From: Caulobacter segnis
GTDB lineage: Bacteria; Pseudomonadota; Alphaproteobacteria; Caulobacterales; Caulobacteraceae
NCBI RefSeq assembly: GCF_019931575.1
Contig: NZ_CP082923.1
Coordinates: 2,480,001 to 2,544,000, forward strand
Length of the DNA stretch: 64,000 nt
Direction: 5' to 3'
The notes beneath the pieces are model-generated. The model made no database searches and was not told where the DNA came from. It saw only the letters and a list, made by a program, of their open reading frames with translations. Shown here piece after piece: positions 44,797 through 52,596 of the stretch. Within the stretch, counting starts at the first letter, position 1. Each line of letters starts with the position of its first letter. The position numbers were made by a program, and so were the translations under genes.

Positions 44797-46077
44797 ATGC
44801 ACTACGACATCGTCATCGTCGGCGGGGGCGCCGGCGGACTGGAACTGGCGTCGCGACTGGGCCGCAAGCTCGGTGGCCGGCACGGCAAGCGCCGCGTACT
44901 GCTGATCGACCGCTCCAGCTTCCACATCTGGAAGCCGACCCTGCACGAGGTGGCGGCCGGCACGCTGGACGTCCACCAGGAGGGCATTTCCTACTCGATC
45001 CTGGGCCGCTCGAACGGCTTCAACTTCCTGCTGGGCGAGCTGGCGACCTTCGATCCCGCCGCCAAGCGCCTGACCCTGAAGGCGATCACCGGCGACGACG
45101 GCCAGGTCCTGGCGCCCGAGCGGGCCATCAGCTTCACCTATGGCGTGCTGGCGATCGGCTCCGGCTCGAACCTGTTCGGCACGCCCGGCGCCGAGAAAGC
45201 CCACCTGCTGGAGCGCACCGAGGACGCCGAGGCTTTCCACGCCCGGCTGTTGGCCGCCTTCACCAAGGCCTCGTTCTCCGGCGACCGGATCATGCGCGTC
45301 GCCATCGTCGGCGGCGGGGCCACGGGCGTCGAACTATCGGCCGAGCTGATCGAGGCCCATCGCGAACTGCTGGGCAGCCTGGGCGACGAGCAGCGCTTCC
45401 GCCTGGACATCACCGTGGTCGAGGCCGCGCCCCGGATCCTGAACGGCCTGCCCCAGAAGATCGCCGACAAGGCGACCCTAGCCCTGGAGCGCAAGGGCGT
45501 GGCCGTGAAGACCGACGCCAAGGTGCTGGCCGTCCACGCCGACCGGCTGGAGACCAGCCAGGGCGACGTTCCCGCCGACCTGATCGTCTGGGCCGCCGGC
45601 ATCAAGGCCGCCGAGGCCAATGCCGGCTTTGGCCTCGAGACCAATCGCGGCAACCAGTTCGTGGTCAACGACCGCCTGGAGACCTCCGCCCACGACGTCT
45701 GGGCGCTGGGCGACTGCGCCGCCGCGCCGTGGAAGGACGGCAAGACCGTCCCGGCCCGCGCCCAGGCCGCGCACCAGCAGGCCAGCTATCTGGAAAAGGT
45801 CCTGCTGGCTCGCCTGCGGCAGGGCCGGATCGAGACGCCGTTCGTCTATCGCGACTTCGGCTCACTGGTTTCGCTGGGCGACAACAAGGGCGTCGGCGCT
45901 CTGATGGGCGGGCTGGGCGGCCCGAACTTCTTCGTCGAGGGCCTGATCGCCAAGTGGGCCTACATGTCGCTGCACCTGGACCATCACCGGGCCATCCTGG
46001 GCGTCGGCCGCACAGCGACCCTGGCGCTGGCGCGGCTGCTGCAGCAGCGCGTATCGGGCCGGCTGAAGCTTCACTAG
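44797..46077 (+). CDS. ndh: Type II NADH dehydrogenase
   Basis: 426 residues from ATG 44797 (GAGG five bases before it; the adjacent GTG is too close). Two dinucleotide folds: FAD in VIVGGGAGGLELASRLG and NADH in VAIVGGGATGVELSAEL; W-A-L-G-D-C-A-A-A-P binds FAD. The C-terminal amphipathic/hydrophobic segment (F-V-E-G-L-I-A-K-W-A-Y-M-S-L-H) attaches it to the membrane. It passes electrons from NADH to quinone without pumping protons. A FNR/FixK box in the leader suggests repression at low oxygen. Confidence 0.9.
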   Translation: MHYDIVIVGGGAGGLELASRLGRKLGGRHGKRRVLLIDRSSFHIWKPTLHEVAAGTLDVHQEGISYSILGRSNGFNFLLGELATFDPAAKRLTLKAITGDDGQVLAPERAISFTYGVLAIGSGSNLFGTPGAEKAHLLERTEDAEAFHARLLAAFTKASFSGDRIMRVAIVGGGATGVELSAELIEAHRELLGSLGDEQRFRLDITVVEAAPRILNGLPQKIADKATLALERKGVAVKTDAKVLAVHADRLETSQGDVPADLIVWAAGIKAAEANAGFGLETNRGNQFVVNDRLETSAHDVWALGDCAAAPWKDGKTVPARAQAAHQQASYLEKVLLARLRQGRIETPFVYRDFGSLVSLGDNKGVGALMGGLGGPNFFVEGLIAKWAYMSLHLDHHRAILGVGRTATLALARLLQQRVSGRLKLH

Positions 46078-46080
46078 CCG

Positions 46081-47184
46081 CTAGGGCTGGACGATCCGTC
46101 CGCCGGTCATCGGCTCCTTCACACCAGTGGTGCCGGGAAAGCTGATCGGCAGCCCCTTGGCCGTGCGGGCCGCCAGATAGGCGAAGGCCTCGGCCTCGAT
46201 GCTGTCGCCGCGCCAGCCGTAGTCCTCGGCCGTCCTGACCGGCACCGGGGCGCGCTCGGTCAGAACCTTCATGATCTGCGGATTGTGGCGCCCGCCGCCG
46301 CAGACGATCAGGGCGCTGGGCCGCGCGCCGTGGTCGAAGGCCTTGATCACGGCTTCGGCGGTGAAGGCCACCAGGGTGGCGGCGGCGTCCTCGGCCGACA
46401 GCGGCTCGACCAGATCCAGCGGGAAGTCGTAACGGTCCAGCGACTTGGGCGCGGGGCCGGAGAAGTACGAACTGGCCAGGAACTGGTTCAGGATCCCCTG
46501 GTCCACGCGGCCCGAGGCGGCCAGCCGGCCATTCTCGTCGAAGCGGCCCAGGCCCCGCTCCTGCAGCATCAGATCGATCATGCCGTTGCCGGGACCGGTG
46601 TCGAAGGCCAGCAGGTCATCGTGATCGTTGATCAGGGTGATGTTGGCCACGCCGCCGATGTTCAGCGCCGCCACGGGCGCGGCAAGGCCCGAGGCCCGGG
46701 CGCGGGCGGCGTGATAGATCGGGGCCAGCGGCGCCCCCTGCCCGCCGGCCGCCACGTCGGCGGTGCGGAAGTCGAAGGCGACCGGGCGGCCGCTGGCCTT
46801 GGCCAGGCGCTCGGCGTCCAGCAACTGCACGGTCCGGCCGATCCGCTCCGGCGTCGGGCGTTCGTGCAGCACCGTCTGGCCATGCACGCCCAAGAGGTCG
46901 AAGTCACTCCAGGACAGGCCGTGCTCGGCCAGGAAACTCTCGGCCGCGTGGATGTGCTCGTCGGCCACGGCGCGGGCGGCCTCGGCGAAGATCTCGGGCT
47001 CGGCCTTGTCGCGCGGCCAGCCCCGGGCGATCTCGGTCGCCACCAGCAAAAGGTCGCGGGTTTCGTCGCGCAGCTTGCGCTCGCCCGCCGGGCCGAAGGC
47101 CTGGATCTCGTGGCCGTCGGTCTCCAGCATCGCCATGTCGACCGCGTCGAGCGAGGTGCCGGTCATGAATCCAAGGATACGCAT
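46081..47184 (-). CDS. anmK: Anhydro-N-acetylmuramic acid kinase
   Basis: A 367-residue ASKHA-fold kinase. Start M-T-G-T-S-L-D-A-V-D, V-H-G-Q-T-V-L-H, and F-D-T-G-P-G-N-G-M-I-D are the family signatures. It phosphorylates and opens 1,6-anhydroMurNAc released by lytic transglycosylases during cell-wall recycling. Divergent from tyrS and its leader. Confidence 0.95.
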   Translation of the reverse strand: MRILGFMTGTSLDAVDMAMLETDGHEIQAFGPAGERKLRDETRDLLLVATEIARGWPRDKAEPEIFAEAARAVADEHIHAAESFLAEHGLSWSDFDLLGVHGQTVLHERPTPERIGRTVQLLDAERLAKASGRPVAFDFRTADVAAGGQGAPLAPIYHAARARASGLAAPVAALNIGGVANITLINDHDDLLAFDTGPGNGMIDLMLQERGLGRFDENGRLAASGRVDQGILNQFLASSYFSGPAPKSLDRYDFPLDLVEPLSAEDAAATLVAFTAEAVIKAFDHGARPSALIVCGGGRHNPQIMKVLTERAPVPVRTAEDYGWRGDSIEAEAFAYLAARTAKGLPISFPGTTGVKEPMTGGRIVQP

Positions 47185-47190
47185 GCGCCG

Positions 47191-47220
47191 TTGACTGCCA
47201 TGGCCGCGAAACGGTAGCTA
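47191..47220 (+). promoter_or_regulatory. Putative promoter for the tyrS leader
   Basis: TTGACT (47191-47196), 18 bases, TAGCTA (47215-47220). The predicted transcript start falls at or next to A47227, the first base of a short open frame, so the message would be leaderless. Confidence 0.5.
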
Positions 47221-47226
47221 GGCCCC

Positions 47227-47277
47227 ATGATCGACGCTTTCGTCCTGGCCCGCCCCTATTACCGCCCGCTGCCATAG
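47227..47277 (+). CDS. Candidate leader peptide with adjacent Tyr codons upstream of tyrS
   Basis: A 16-codon frame, MIDAFVLARPYYRPLP, ends at TAG 47275-47277. TAT-TAC (47257-47262) sit just before the hairpin CCCGCT/AGCGGG. It has no ribosome site, but the promoter above would put the transcript start at its ATG. Function inferred only: ribosome stalling at Tyr codons could sense tyrosyl-tRNA shortage and favour tyrS expression. A short frame can arise by chance. Confidence 0.4.
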   Translation: MIDAFVLARPYYRPLP

Positions 47278-47328
47278 CGGGAGGCCGACCAGACACGTCG
47301 CAAAGCCCCCGCCTCGCCGGGGTCGCTT
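47265..47328 (+). promoter_or_regulatory. Competing hairpins of a possible tyrS attenuator
   Basis: Hairpin 1:2 is CCCGCT (47265-47270) with AGCGGG (47276-47281). Strand 2 can instead pair GCGGG or GAGGC (47277-47285) with CCCGC or GCCTC (47308-47315). Hairpin 3:4 pairs AAGC-C-CCCCG (47303-47311) with CGGGG-TC-GCTT (47318-47328). The layout is that of attenuation, but no U-run follows, so hairpin 3:4 may act differently. Confidence 0.4.
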
Positions 47329-47439
47329 CATTCCAGTCGATCATGCGCTCCGGCTTCCTCCCCGGAGTCCGAAATGAACCGCTCACAAGCTGACCTCGCC
47401 GTGCTAGACGGCGCCCCATCGCAATCAGAGAGTCGATCC

Positions 47440-48699
47440 ATGTCCGCCGCGTCGCCCTTCAAGTCAGAGTTCCTGCGAACCCTGGAGGCGCGCGGCTACA
47501 TCCACCAGATCACCCATCCGGAAGAACTGGACGCGGCCTGCGCCGGCGGGATCGTCACCGCCTACATCGGCTTTGACGCCACCGCGCCGTCCCTGCACGT
47601 CGGCAGCCTGATCCAGATCATGATGCTGCGCCGCCTGCAGCAGGCCGGTCACAAGCCGATCGTCCTGATGGGCGGCGGCACGACCAAGGTCGGCGACCCG
47701 ACCGGCAAGGACGAGAGCCGCAAGCTGCTGTCGGACGCCGACATCCAGGCCAACATCGCCGGCATCAAGCAGGTGTTCGCCAAGTTCCTGACGTTCGGCG
47801 ACGGCCCGACCGACGCCATCATGGTCGACAACGACGAGTGGCTGAGCAAGTTCGGCTACGTGCAGTTCCTGCGCGACTACGGCGTGCACTTCACGGTCAA
47901 CCGGATGCTGGCCTTCGACTCGGTCAAGCTGCGGCTCGAGCGCGAGCAGCCGATGACCTTCCTCGAATTCAACTACATGCTGATGCAGGCCACCGACTTC
48001 CTGGAGCTGAATCGCAAGTACAATTGCGTTCTTCAGATGGGCGGCTCGGACCAGTGGGGCAACATCCTGAACGGGGTGGAGTTGACCCGTCGCGTCGATC
48101 ACAAGGCCGCCTTCGGCCTGACGACGCCGCTGCTGGCCACGGCCTCGGGCGCCAAGATGGGCAAGACCATGGCCGGCGCGGTGTGGCTGAACGCCGAGCA
48201 ACTGAGCCCCTACGACTACTGGCAGTTCTGGCGGAACACGGAAGACGCCGACGTCGGCCGTTTCCTGAAGCTGTTCACCGACCTGCCGCTGGAGCGCATC
48301 GCCGAGCTGGAAGCCCTGCCGGGCGCCCAGATCAATGACGCCAAGAAGGTGCTAGCCGACGAAGCCACCCGCATGGCCCACGGCGACGAGGAGGCCCGTA
48401 AGGCCCGCGACGCCGCCGAGAAGGCCTTCGAGCAAGGCGCGCTGTCCGCCGACCTGCCGACCTTCGAGGTCCCGGCCGCGGACCTGGAAGCCGGCATCGT
48501 GCTGGCGGCCCTGTTCGCCGACGCCGGCCTGGCCGCCTCGCGCGGCGAGGCCCGCCGCCTGGCCCAGGGGGGCGGCCTGAAGGTCAACGACAAGGCCGAG
48601 GTCGACGCCAACCGGACGATCACCCCGGCCGACCTCGTCGAAGGCGTCGTCAAACTGGCCGCCGGCAAGAAGAAGATCGTGTTGGTGAAGCCCGTTTAG
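47440..48699 (+). CDS. tyrS: Tyrosyl-tRNA synthetase
   Basis: 419 residues from ATG 47440; an in-frame ATG at 47374 would add 22 poorly protein-like residues. ATP motif as S-L-H-V-G-S-L (HIGH class, ~residue 48), [21 protein letters not shown], and K-M-G-K-T (KMSKS class). The C-terminal S4-like RNA-binding domain is present ([17 protein letters not shown]). Charges tRNA-Tyr. Downstream of a candidate Tyr leader. Confidence 0.96.
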   Translation: MSAASPFKSEFLRTLEARGYIHQITHPEELDAACAGGIVTAYIGFDATAPSLHVGSLIQIMMLRRLQQAGHKPIVLMGGGTTKVGDPTGKDESRKLLSDADIQANIAGIKQVFAKFLTFGDGPTDAIMVDNDEWLSKFGYVQFLRDYGVHFTVNRMLAFDSVKLRLEREQPMTFLEFNYMLMQATDFLELNRKYNCVLQMGGSDQWGNILNGVELTRRVDHKAAFGLTTPLLATASGAKMGKTMAGAVWLNAEQLSPYDYWQFWRNTEDADVGRFLKLFTDLPLERIAELEALPGAQINDAKKVLADEATRMAHGDEEARKARDAAEKAFEQGALSADLPTFEVPAADLEAGIVLAALFADAGLAASRGEARRLAQGGGLKVNDKAEVDANRTITPADLVEGVVKLAAGKKKIVLVKPV

Positions 48700-48715
48700 T
48701 TATCTAGTTGATTAT

Positions 48716-48771
48716 CGTCCCGGCCGTGGCGTAGCCAAGGATTCGCGTCCCTGCGACGCGCGGCCGGGACG
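48716..48771 (+). terminator. Branched hairpin after tyrS, probable terminator
   Basis: CGTCCCGGCCG (48716-48726) pairs perfectly with CGGCCGGGACG (48761-48771); inside, CGCGT (48744-48748) pairs with ACGCG (48756-48760). It ends 25 bp before the peroxiredoxin gene. Only three T's follow (GCCTTTC), so termination is likely but not certain. Confidence 0.6.
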
Positions 48772-48796
48772 GCCTTTCAAGGTGGAGACGCGTTCG

Positions 48797-49258
48797 ATGC
48801 TGCAACCCGGCGACAAGGCCCCCGACTTCGATCTGCCGACCGACACCGGTCGCGTCAGCCTGTCGGGCCTGAAGGGCAAGAACGTGGTCCTCTACTTCTA
48901 CCCGAAGGACGACACCGCCGGCTGCACGTCCGAAGCCCTGCAATTCTCGTCGGAAGTCGAGGAATTCCAGAAGCTGGGCGCGGTGATCGTCGGCGTGTCC
49001 AAGGACAGCGCCGCCTCGCACGCCAAGTTCCGCAAGAAGCACGACCTGACCATCGAGCTGGCCGCAGACCCGCTGGGCGACGTGGTCGAGGCCTATGGCG
49101 CCTGGGTCGAGAAGAGCATGTACGGCCGCAAGTACATGGGCATCGATCGCTCGACCTTCCTGATCGACCGCGAGGGAGTGGTTCGCGAGGTCTGGCGCAA
49201 GGTGAAGGTGCCTGGCCACATCAAAGCGGTGATGAACGCCGCCAAGGCCATCAAATAG
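48797..49258 (+). CDS. bcp: Peroxiredoxin, bacterioferritin comigratory protein type
   Basis: 153 residues from ATG 48797. The AhpC-TSA fold starts L-Q-P-G-D-K-A-P-D-F-D-L-P, with the peroxidatic cysteine in T-A-G-C-T-S-E-A (T-x-x-C motif; usually T-P-G-C-T). No second cysteine occurs five residues later, so it is a 1-Cys or otherwise resolved enzyme. Reduces hydroperoxides with thioredoxin. Confidence 0.92.
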   Translation: MLQPGDKAPDFDLPTDTGRVSLSGLKGKNVVLYFYPKDDTAGCTSEALQFSSEVEEFQKLGAVIVGVSKDSAASHAKFRKKHDLTIELAADPLGDVVEAYGAWVEKSMYGRKYMGIDRSTFLIDREGVVREVWRKVKVPGHIKAVMNAAKAIK

Positions 49259-49415
49259 AGTTCACCGGTCTTTTCGTCTCTTGGCGGAACGGTTCGGTCG
49301 CGGCGGTGTTGTATCCGCGCCTCAACCTGTGACCTTTCGGCGCGTGCATAGCCTTAATTGATGACTTTCCCGGTCAGGAAACGTTAAGGGTCGAGGCGCA
49401 AAATTCATATTTCGC

Positions 49416-49474
49416 GACTCACGCCTTCTTCGGGCGCGAAGAGTCTTGCACGTTCCCGCTTTATCGTAGCATAT
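49416..49474 (+). promoter_or_regulatory. Putative promoter of the M23 peptidase-bacA operon, flanked by CcrM sites
   Basis: TTGCAC (49446-49451), 17 bases, GCATAT (49469-49474). Immediately upstream are two GANTC sites, GACTC (49416-49420) and GAGTC (49441-49445), which also form the arms of a hairpin. GANTC is methylated by CcrM in this group, and GcrA acts at promoters bearing it. Confidence 0.55.
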
Positions 49475-49507
49475 CGCCCAGACCTGAAACGGGGGGTTTC
49501 TTGGGCG

Positions 49508-50659
49508 ATGGCGATCACGCGCTTCAAGCGACTGCGACAATCTCTCGAAACCCTGTTCCCTGAACGGCACATCTATATCCGCTCTGGCGGTGAGATGCGC
49601 GGCTACGTCTTCTCCACCAACAAGCAGATCCTGGGCGCGACCTGCGTCGCCGGCGCGGCGCTGTGGATGGGAGTCTGCACCGCCTCGATGATGATCAACG
49701 CCCTGTCGGTCAGCGCGACCGACCAGCAGGTCATCAAGCAGAAGGCCTATTACGAACGCCTGAACGCCGACAGACAAGCGCGCCTGAACAGCGCGGTCGC
49801 CCAGTTGTCGGCCACCAACGGCTCGCTGGACGACCTGGCCACCTCGGTCGAGAAACGCCACGCCGCCCTCGCCCTGCTGGTCTCCGATTTCAAGGGCGTG
49901 CCCGGGGCCGCCGAGGCCCTGACCGTCGCCAAGCCGCGCCTGCTGGCCGCCAGCCCGGTCCAGCGCATCCAGGCCACCCGGATGGACCAGGAGCGCCTGA
50001 TCGACGCCGCCGAGAGCTTCGCCAAGAGCCGCGCCGAGCGCCTGCGCCTGGCCATGCGGATGGCGGGCCTGGACGCCGGCAACTTCACCGGCCGCGGCGT
50101 CTCGCTGGGCGGCCCGCTGATCGAGGCCAAGGATCCCCGCGCCCTCGCCGCCGTCCTCGACGTCGACGAGGAATTCGCCAGCCGCATCCAGCACGCGGCC
50201 AACGACATGTCGGACATGCGCAGCCTGGGCGCGGCGGCCAAGAAGCTGCCGTTCTACCGCCCGACCAGCAATCCGGCCCTGTCGTCCAGCTACGGTGTCC
50301 GCTTCGACCCGTTCACGCGCCGACCGGCCTTCCATTCGGGCCTGGACTTCCCGGGCGCCTTCTACACCCCGATCATGGCCACGGCGCCGGGCGTCATCTC
50401 GTTTACGGGCGTGCGCTCGGGCTATGGCAACACGGTCGAGATCGACCACGGCGGCGGCTTCAAGACCCGCTACGCCCACCTGGCCACCATCGGCGTCCGC
50501 GTCGGCCAGCGCGTGTCGATCGGCTCGCGCGTCGGCGCCATGGGCTCGACCGGCCGCTCGACCGGTCCACACCTGCATTACGAAGTCTGGGTCAATGGCA
50601 AGGCCCAGAACCCCAATCGCTTCTTGAAGGCTGGTGAGTATGTTCAGCAAGCAAGCTAA
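49508..50659 (+). CDS. lmdC: M23 family peptidoglycan endopeptidase, membrane anchored (LmdC-like)
   Basis: 383 residues: a cytoplasmic basic start (~50 residues), one transmembrane helix (about 45-65), a helical/coiled-coil region, then a LytM domain with F-H-S-G-L-D-F, Y-G-N-T-V-E-I-D-H-G and the zinc motif G-P-H-L-H-Y-E-V. It would cut peptide cross-links in the periplasm. It overlaps bacA by 20 bases. In the relative Hyphomonas neptunium the corresponding pair is LmdC and BacA, where bactofilin localises the hydrolase (literature, recalled). Confidence 0.9.
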   Translation: MAITRFKRLRQSLETLFPERHIYIRSGGEMRGYVFSTNKQILGATCVAGAALWMGVCTASMMINALSVSATDQQVIKQKAYYERLNADRQARLNSAVAQLSATNGSLDDLATSVEKRHAALALLVSDFKGVPGAAEALTVAKPRLLAASPVQRIQATRMDQERLIDAAESFAKSRAERLRLAMRMAGLDAGNFTGRGVSLGGPLIEAKDPRALAAVLDVDEEFASRIQHAANDMSDMRSLGAAAKKLPFYRPTSNPALSSSYGVRFDPFTRRPAFHSGLDFPGAFYTPIMATAPGVISFTGVRSGYGNTVEIDHGGGFKTRYAHLATIGVRVGQRVSIGSRVGAMGSTGRSTGPHLHYEVWVNGKAQNPNRFLKAGEYVQQAS

Positions 50660-51128
50660 GTCGACGCCCAAGACTGCGGCCCGCATCGAGGCGCTGCCCG
50701 CTCCCACGGCCATCGGTCCCGCCGACCAGGCCCGCCGCGCCACGCCGAAGGTGGCCTCCCTGCTCTCGGCCGACCTGACCTTCCAGGGCGACATCTCGGG
50801 CGAAGGCGAGCTGCAGGTCGACGGCATGATCAAGGGCGACATCCGCGTCGGCCGCCTGACCGTCGGCGAGACCGGTCACATCGAAGGCTCGATCTACGCC
50901 GAGATCGTCGAGGTCCGCGGCCGCGTGGTCGGCACGATCACCGCCAAGCAGGTCCGGCTGTACGGCACCTCGTACATCGACGGCGACATCACGCACGAGC
51001 AGCTGGCCATCGAGAGCGGCGCCTTCTTCCAAGGCCGCAGCCTGAAGTTCCAGCGCCCCGCCCCGGTCGTCCAGCCGGCGCCGCAGTCCGAACCGTCGCT
51101 AGCCATCGTCAAGCCGGTCGCCGGCTAG
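50640..51128 (+). CDS. bacA: Bactofilin
   Basis: 162 residues from ATG 50640, matching the MFSKQAK start of Caulobacter BacA. The beta-helix core (about 45-140) has the six-residue rhythm LTFQGDISGEGELQVDGMI, with disordered ends rich in Pro and Ala. Bactofilins polymerise without nucleotide on the inner membrane and recruit cell-wall enzymes; in C. crescentus BacA acts at the stalk base. Coupled to the M23 gene by overlap. Confidence 0.95.
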   Translation: MFSKQAKSTPKTAARIEALPAPTAIGPADQARRATPKVASLLSADLTFQGDISGEGELQVDGMIKGDIRVGRLTVGETGHIEGSIYAEIVEVRGRVVGTITAKQVRLYGTSYIDGDITHEQLAIESGAFFQGRSLKFQRPAPVVQPAPQSEPSLAIVKPVAG

Positions 51129-51151
51129 AGCGTCAAGTCTTCCGAAACGAC

Positions 51152-51185
51152 AACGCCCCGGAGCGATCCGGGGCGTTCTTCGTTA
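51152..51185 (+). terminator. Intrinsic terminator of the bacA operon
   Basis: AACGCCCCGGA (51152-51162) pairs with TCCGGGGCGTT (51167-51177), a perfect eleven-pair stem with a four-base loop, followed by CTTCGTT. Confidence 0.88.
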
Positions 51186-51292
51186 TCAGGCCCGTCTCCG
51201 CGCCAGGAATGCTGAGCTCGATCCAGCGGTGGCGGCTACGGTCTGCAATGGTCCTCATCCTGAGCTTGTCGAAGACGAGGACCACGCATTGA

Positions 51293-52415
51293 TTAGACCT
51301 CGGCGCCGTCGCGGGTGTGGCCCACGCGCTGGGCCAGCGAGGCGCCCATGAAGGCGTCCAGATCGCCGTCCAGCACGCCTTGGGTGTCGGAAGTCTCGAC
51401 GTTGGTCCGCAGGTCCTTGACCATCTGGTAGGGCTGCAGGACGTAGCTGCGGATCTGGTGACCCCAGCCAATGTCGGTCTTGGTGTCCTCCAGCGCCTGC
51501 TGGGCGGCTTCCCGCTTCTGCAGTTCGGCCTCGTAGAGGCGCGCGCGCAGCATCTTCCAGGCTTCCTCGCGGTTCTGGTGCTGCGAGCGGCCGGCCTGGC
51601 AGGCCACCGCGATGCCGGTCGGGATGTGCGTGAGACGCACGGCCGAGTCCGTCTTGTTGATGTGCTGACCACCGGCGCCGGAAGCGCGGTAGGTGTCGGT
51701 CCGCACGTCGGACGGGTTGATCTCGATCTCGATATTGTCGTCGACCACGGGATAGACCCAGGCCGAGGCGAACGAGGTGTGGCGACGGGCGCTGCTGTCA
51801 TACGGGCTGATGCGCACCAGACGGTGCACCCCGGCCTCGGTCTTCAGCCAGCCATAGGCGTTGGGGCCCTTGACCAGCAGGGTCGCGGACTTGATGCCGG
51901 CCTGGTCGCCGTCGGTCTCTTCGATCAGCTCGGTCGTCATGCCGTGGGCGTTGGCCCAGCGGGTGTACATGCGCAGCAGGATGCCAGCCCAGTCGCAGGA
52001 CTCGGTGCCGCCGGCCCCGGAGTTGATTTCGACATAGGCGTCGTTGCCGTCGGCCTCGCCGGACAGCAGGGCCTCCAGCTCGGCGCGGCCGGCGCGCTCC
52101 TTGATGGCCTTCAGCTGGGCGCGCGCGTCGTTCAGCGACTCCTCGTCGCCTTCCATGTCGGCCAGTTCGGCGTACTCGACGGCGTCCTTGACGTCACGCT
52201 CGATCGAGCGGACGGCCTCGACCTTGGCCGCCAGGTTCGCGCGCTCACGCGACACGGCCTGGGCCTCGGACGGACGGTCCCAAAGGGTCGGGTCCTCGAC
52301 CCGGGCGTTCAGCTCATCGAGCTTTCGGAGGGCGACATCCCAGTCAAAGACGCCTCCTGAGCAGTCCCACGGACTGCTCGATGTCGGCCGCGGCGGCCTC
52401 GACATCCGGTCGCAT
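51293..52415 (-). CDS. prfB: Peptide chain release factor 2, with programmed +1 frameshift
   Basis: 373 residues in two frames: codons 1-23 from ATG 52415 to CTT 52347, then TGA (52346-52344). After a +1 shift, translation resumes at GAC 52345 and runs to 51293. The shift site is the classic one: AGGAGG (52358-52353), three bases, CTT-TGA-C. The body has the catalytic G-G-Q ([12 protein letters not shown]) and an SPY-type recognition segment (S-P-Y-D). RF2 reads TGA and TAA; low RF2 favours the shift, so it controls itself. Confidence 0.96.
52344..52358 (-). promoter_or_regulatory. prfB: prfB programmed frameshift site
   Basis: The internal Shine-Dalgarno-like AGGAGG, spacer CGT, slippery CTT and in-frame TGA followed by C reproduce the known prfB element with the same three-base spacing as in E. 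coli. Confidence 0.93.
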
Positions 52416-52453
52416 CACGTAACTCCGTGACAGTGTTGAAGGGCGCGGGAGAG

Positions 52454-52503
52454 AGAGCGCGCCAGGGTTAAGTGTGCGCGGTTAACCCGCCCGGGCGCGC
52501 TCT
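52454..52503. repeat. Intergenic hairpin repeat of the AGAGCGCG type, second copy
   Basis: AGAGCGCGCC (52454-52463) pairs with GGCGCGCTCT (52494-52503); within it GGGTTAA (52465-52471) pairs with TTAACCC (52482-52488). It shares the AGAGCGC ends and double-stem plan of 27147-27194. It lies upstream of prfB. Confidence 0.7.
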
Positions 52504-52515
52504 AAACTTTTGAAT

Positions 52516-52569
52516 CTAGAGCCCGCTGATCCGGTTCAGATCGAAAGATCTGAACCGGGCAGGCTCTAG
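52516..52569 (-). terminator. Long hairpin after the PBP1A gene, probable terminator
   Basis: CTAGAGCC (52516-52523) pairs with GGCTCTAG (52562-52569), and CCGGTTCAGATC (52531-52542) with GATCTGAACCGG (52547-52558) across GAAA/TTTC. On the minus strand TTCAAAAGTTT follows. The arms resemble a dispersed Caulobacter intergenic repeat. Confidence 0.7.
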
Positions 52570-52596
52570 CGTGCGTCGCCCGCCGGCGCAATGTCC

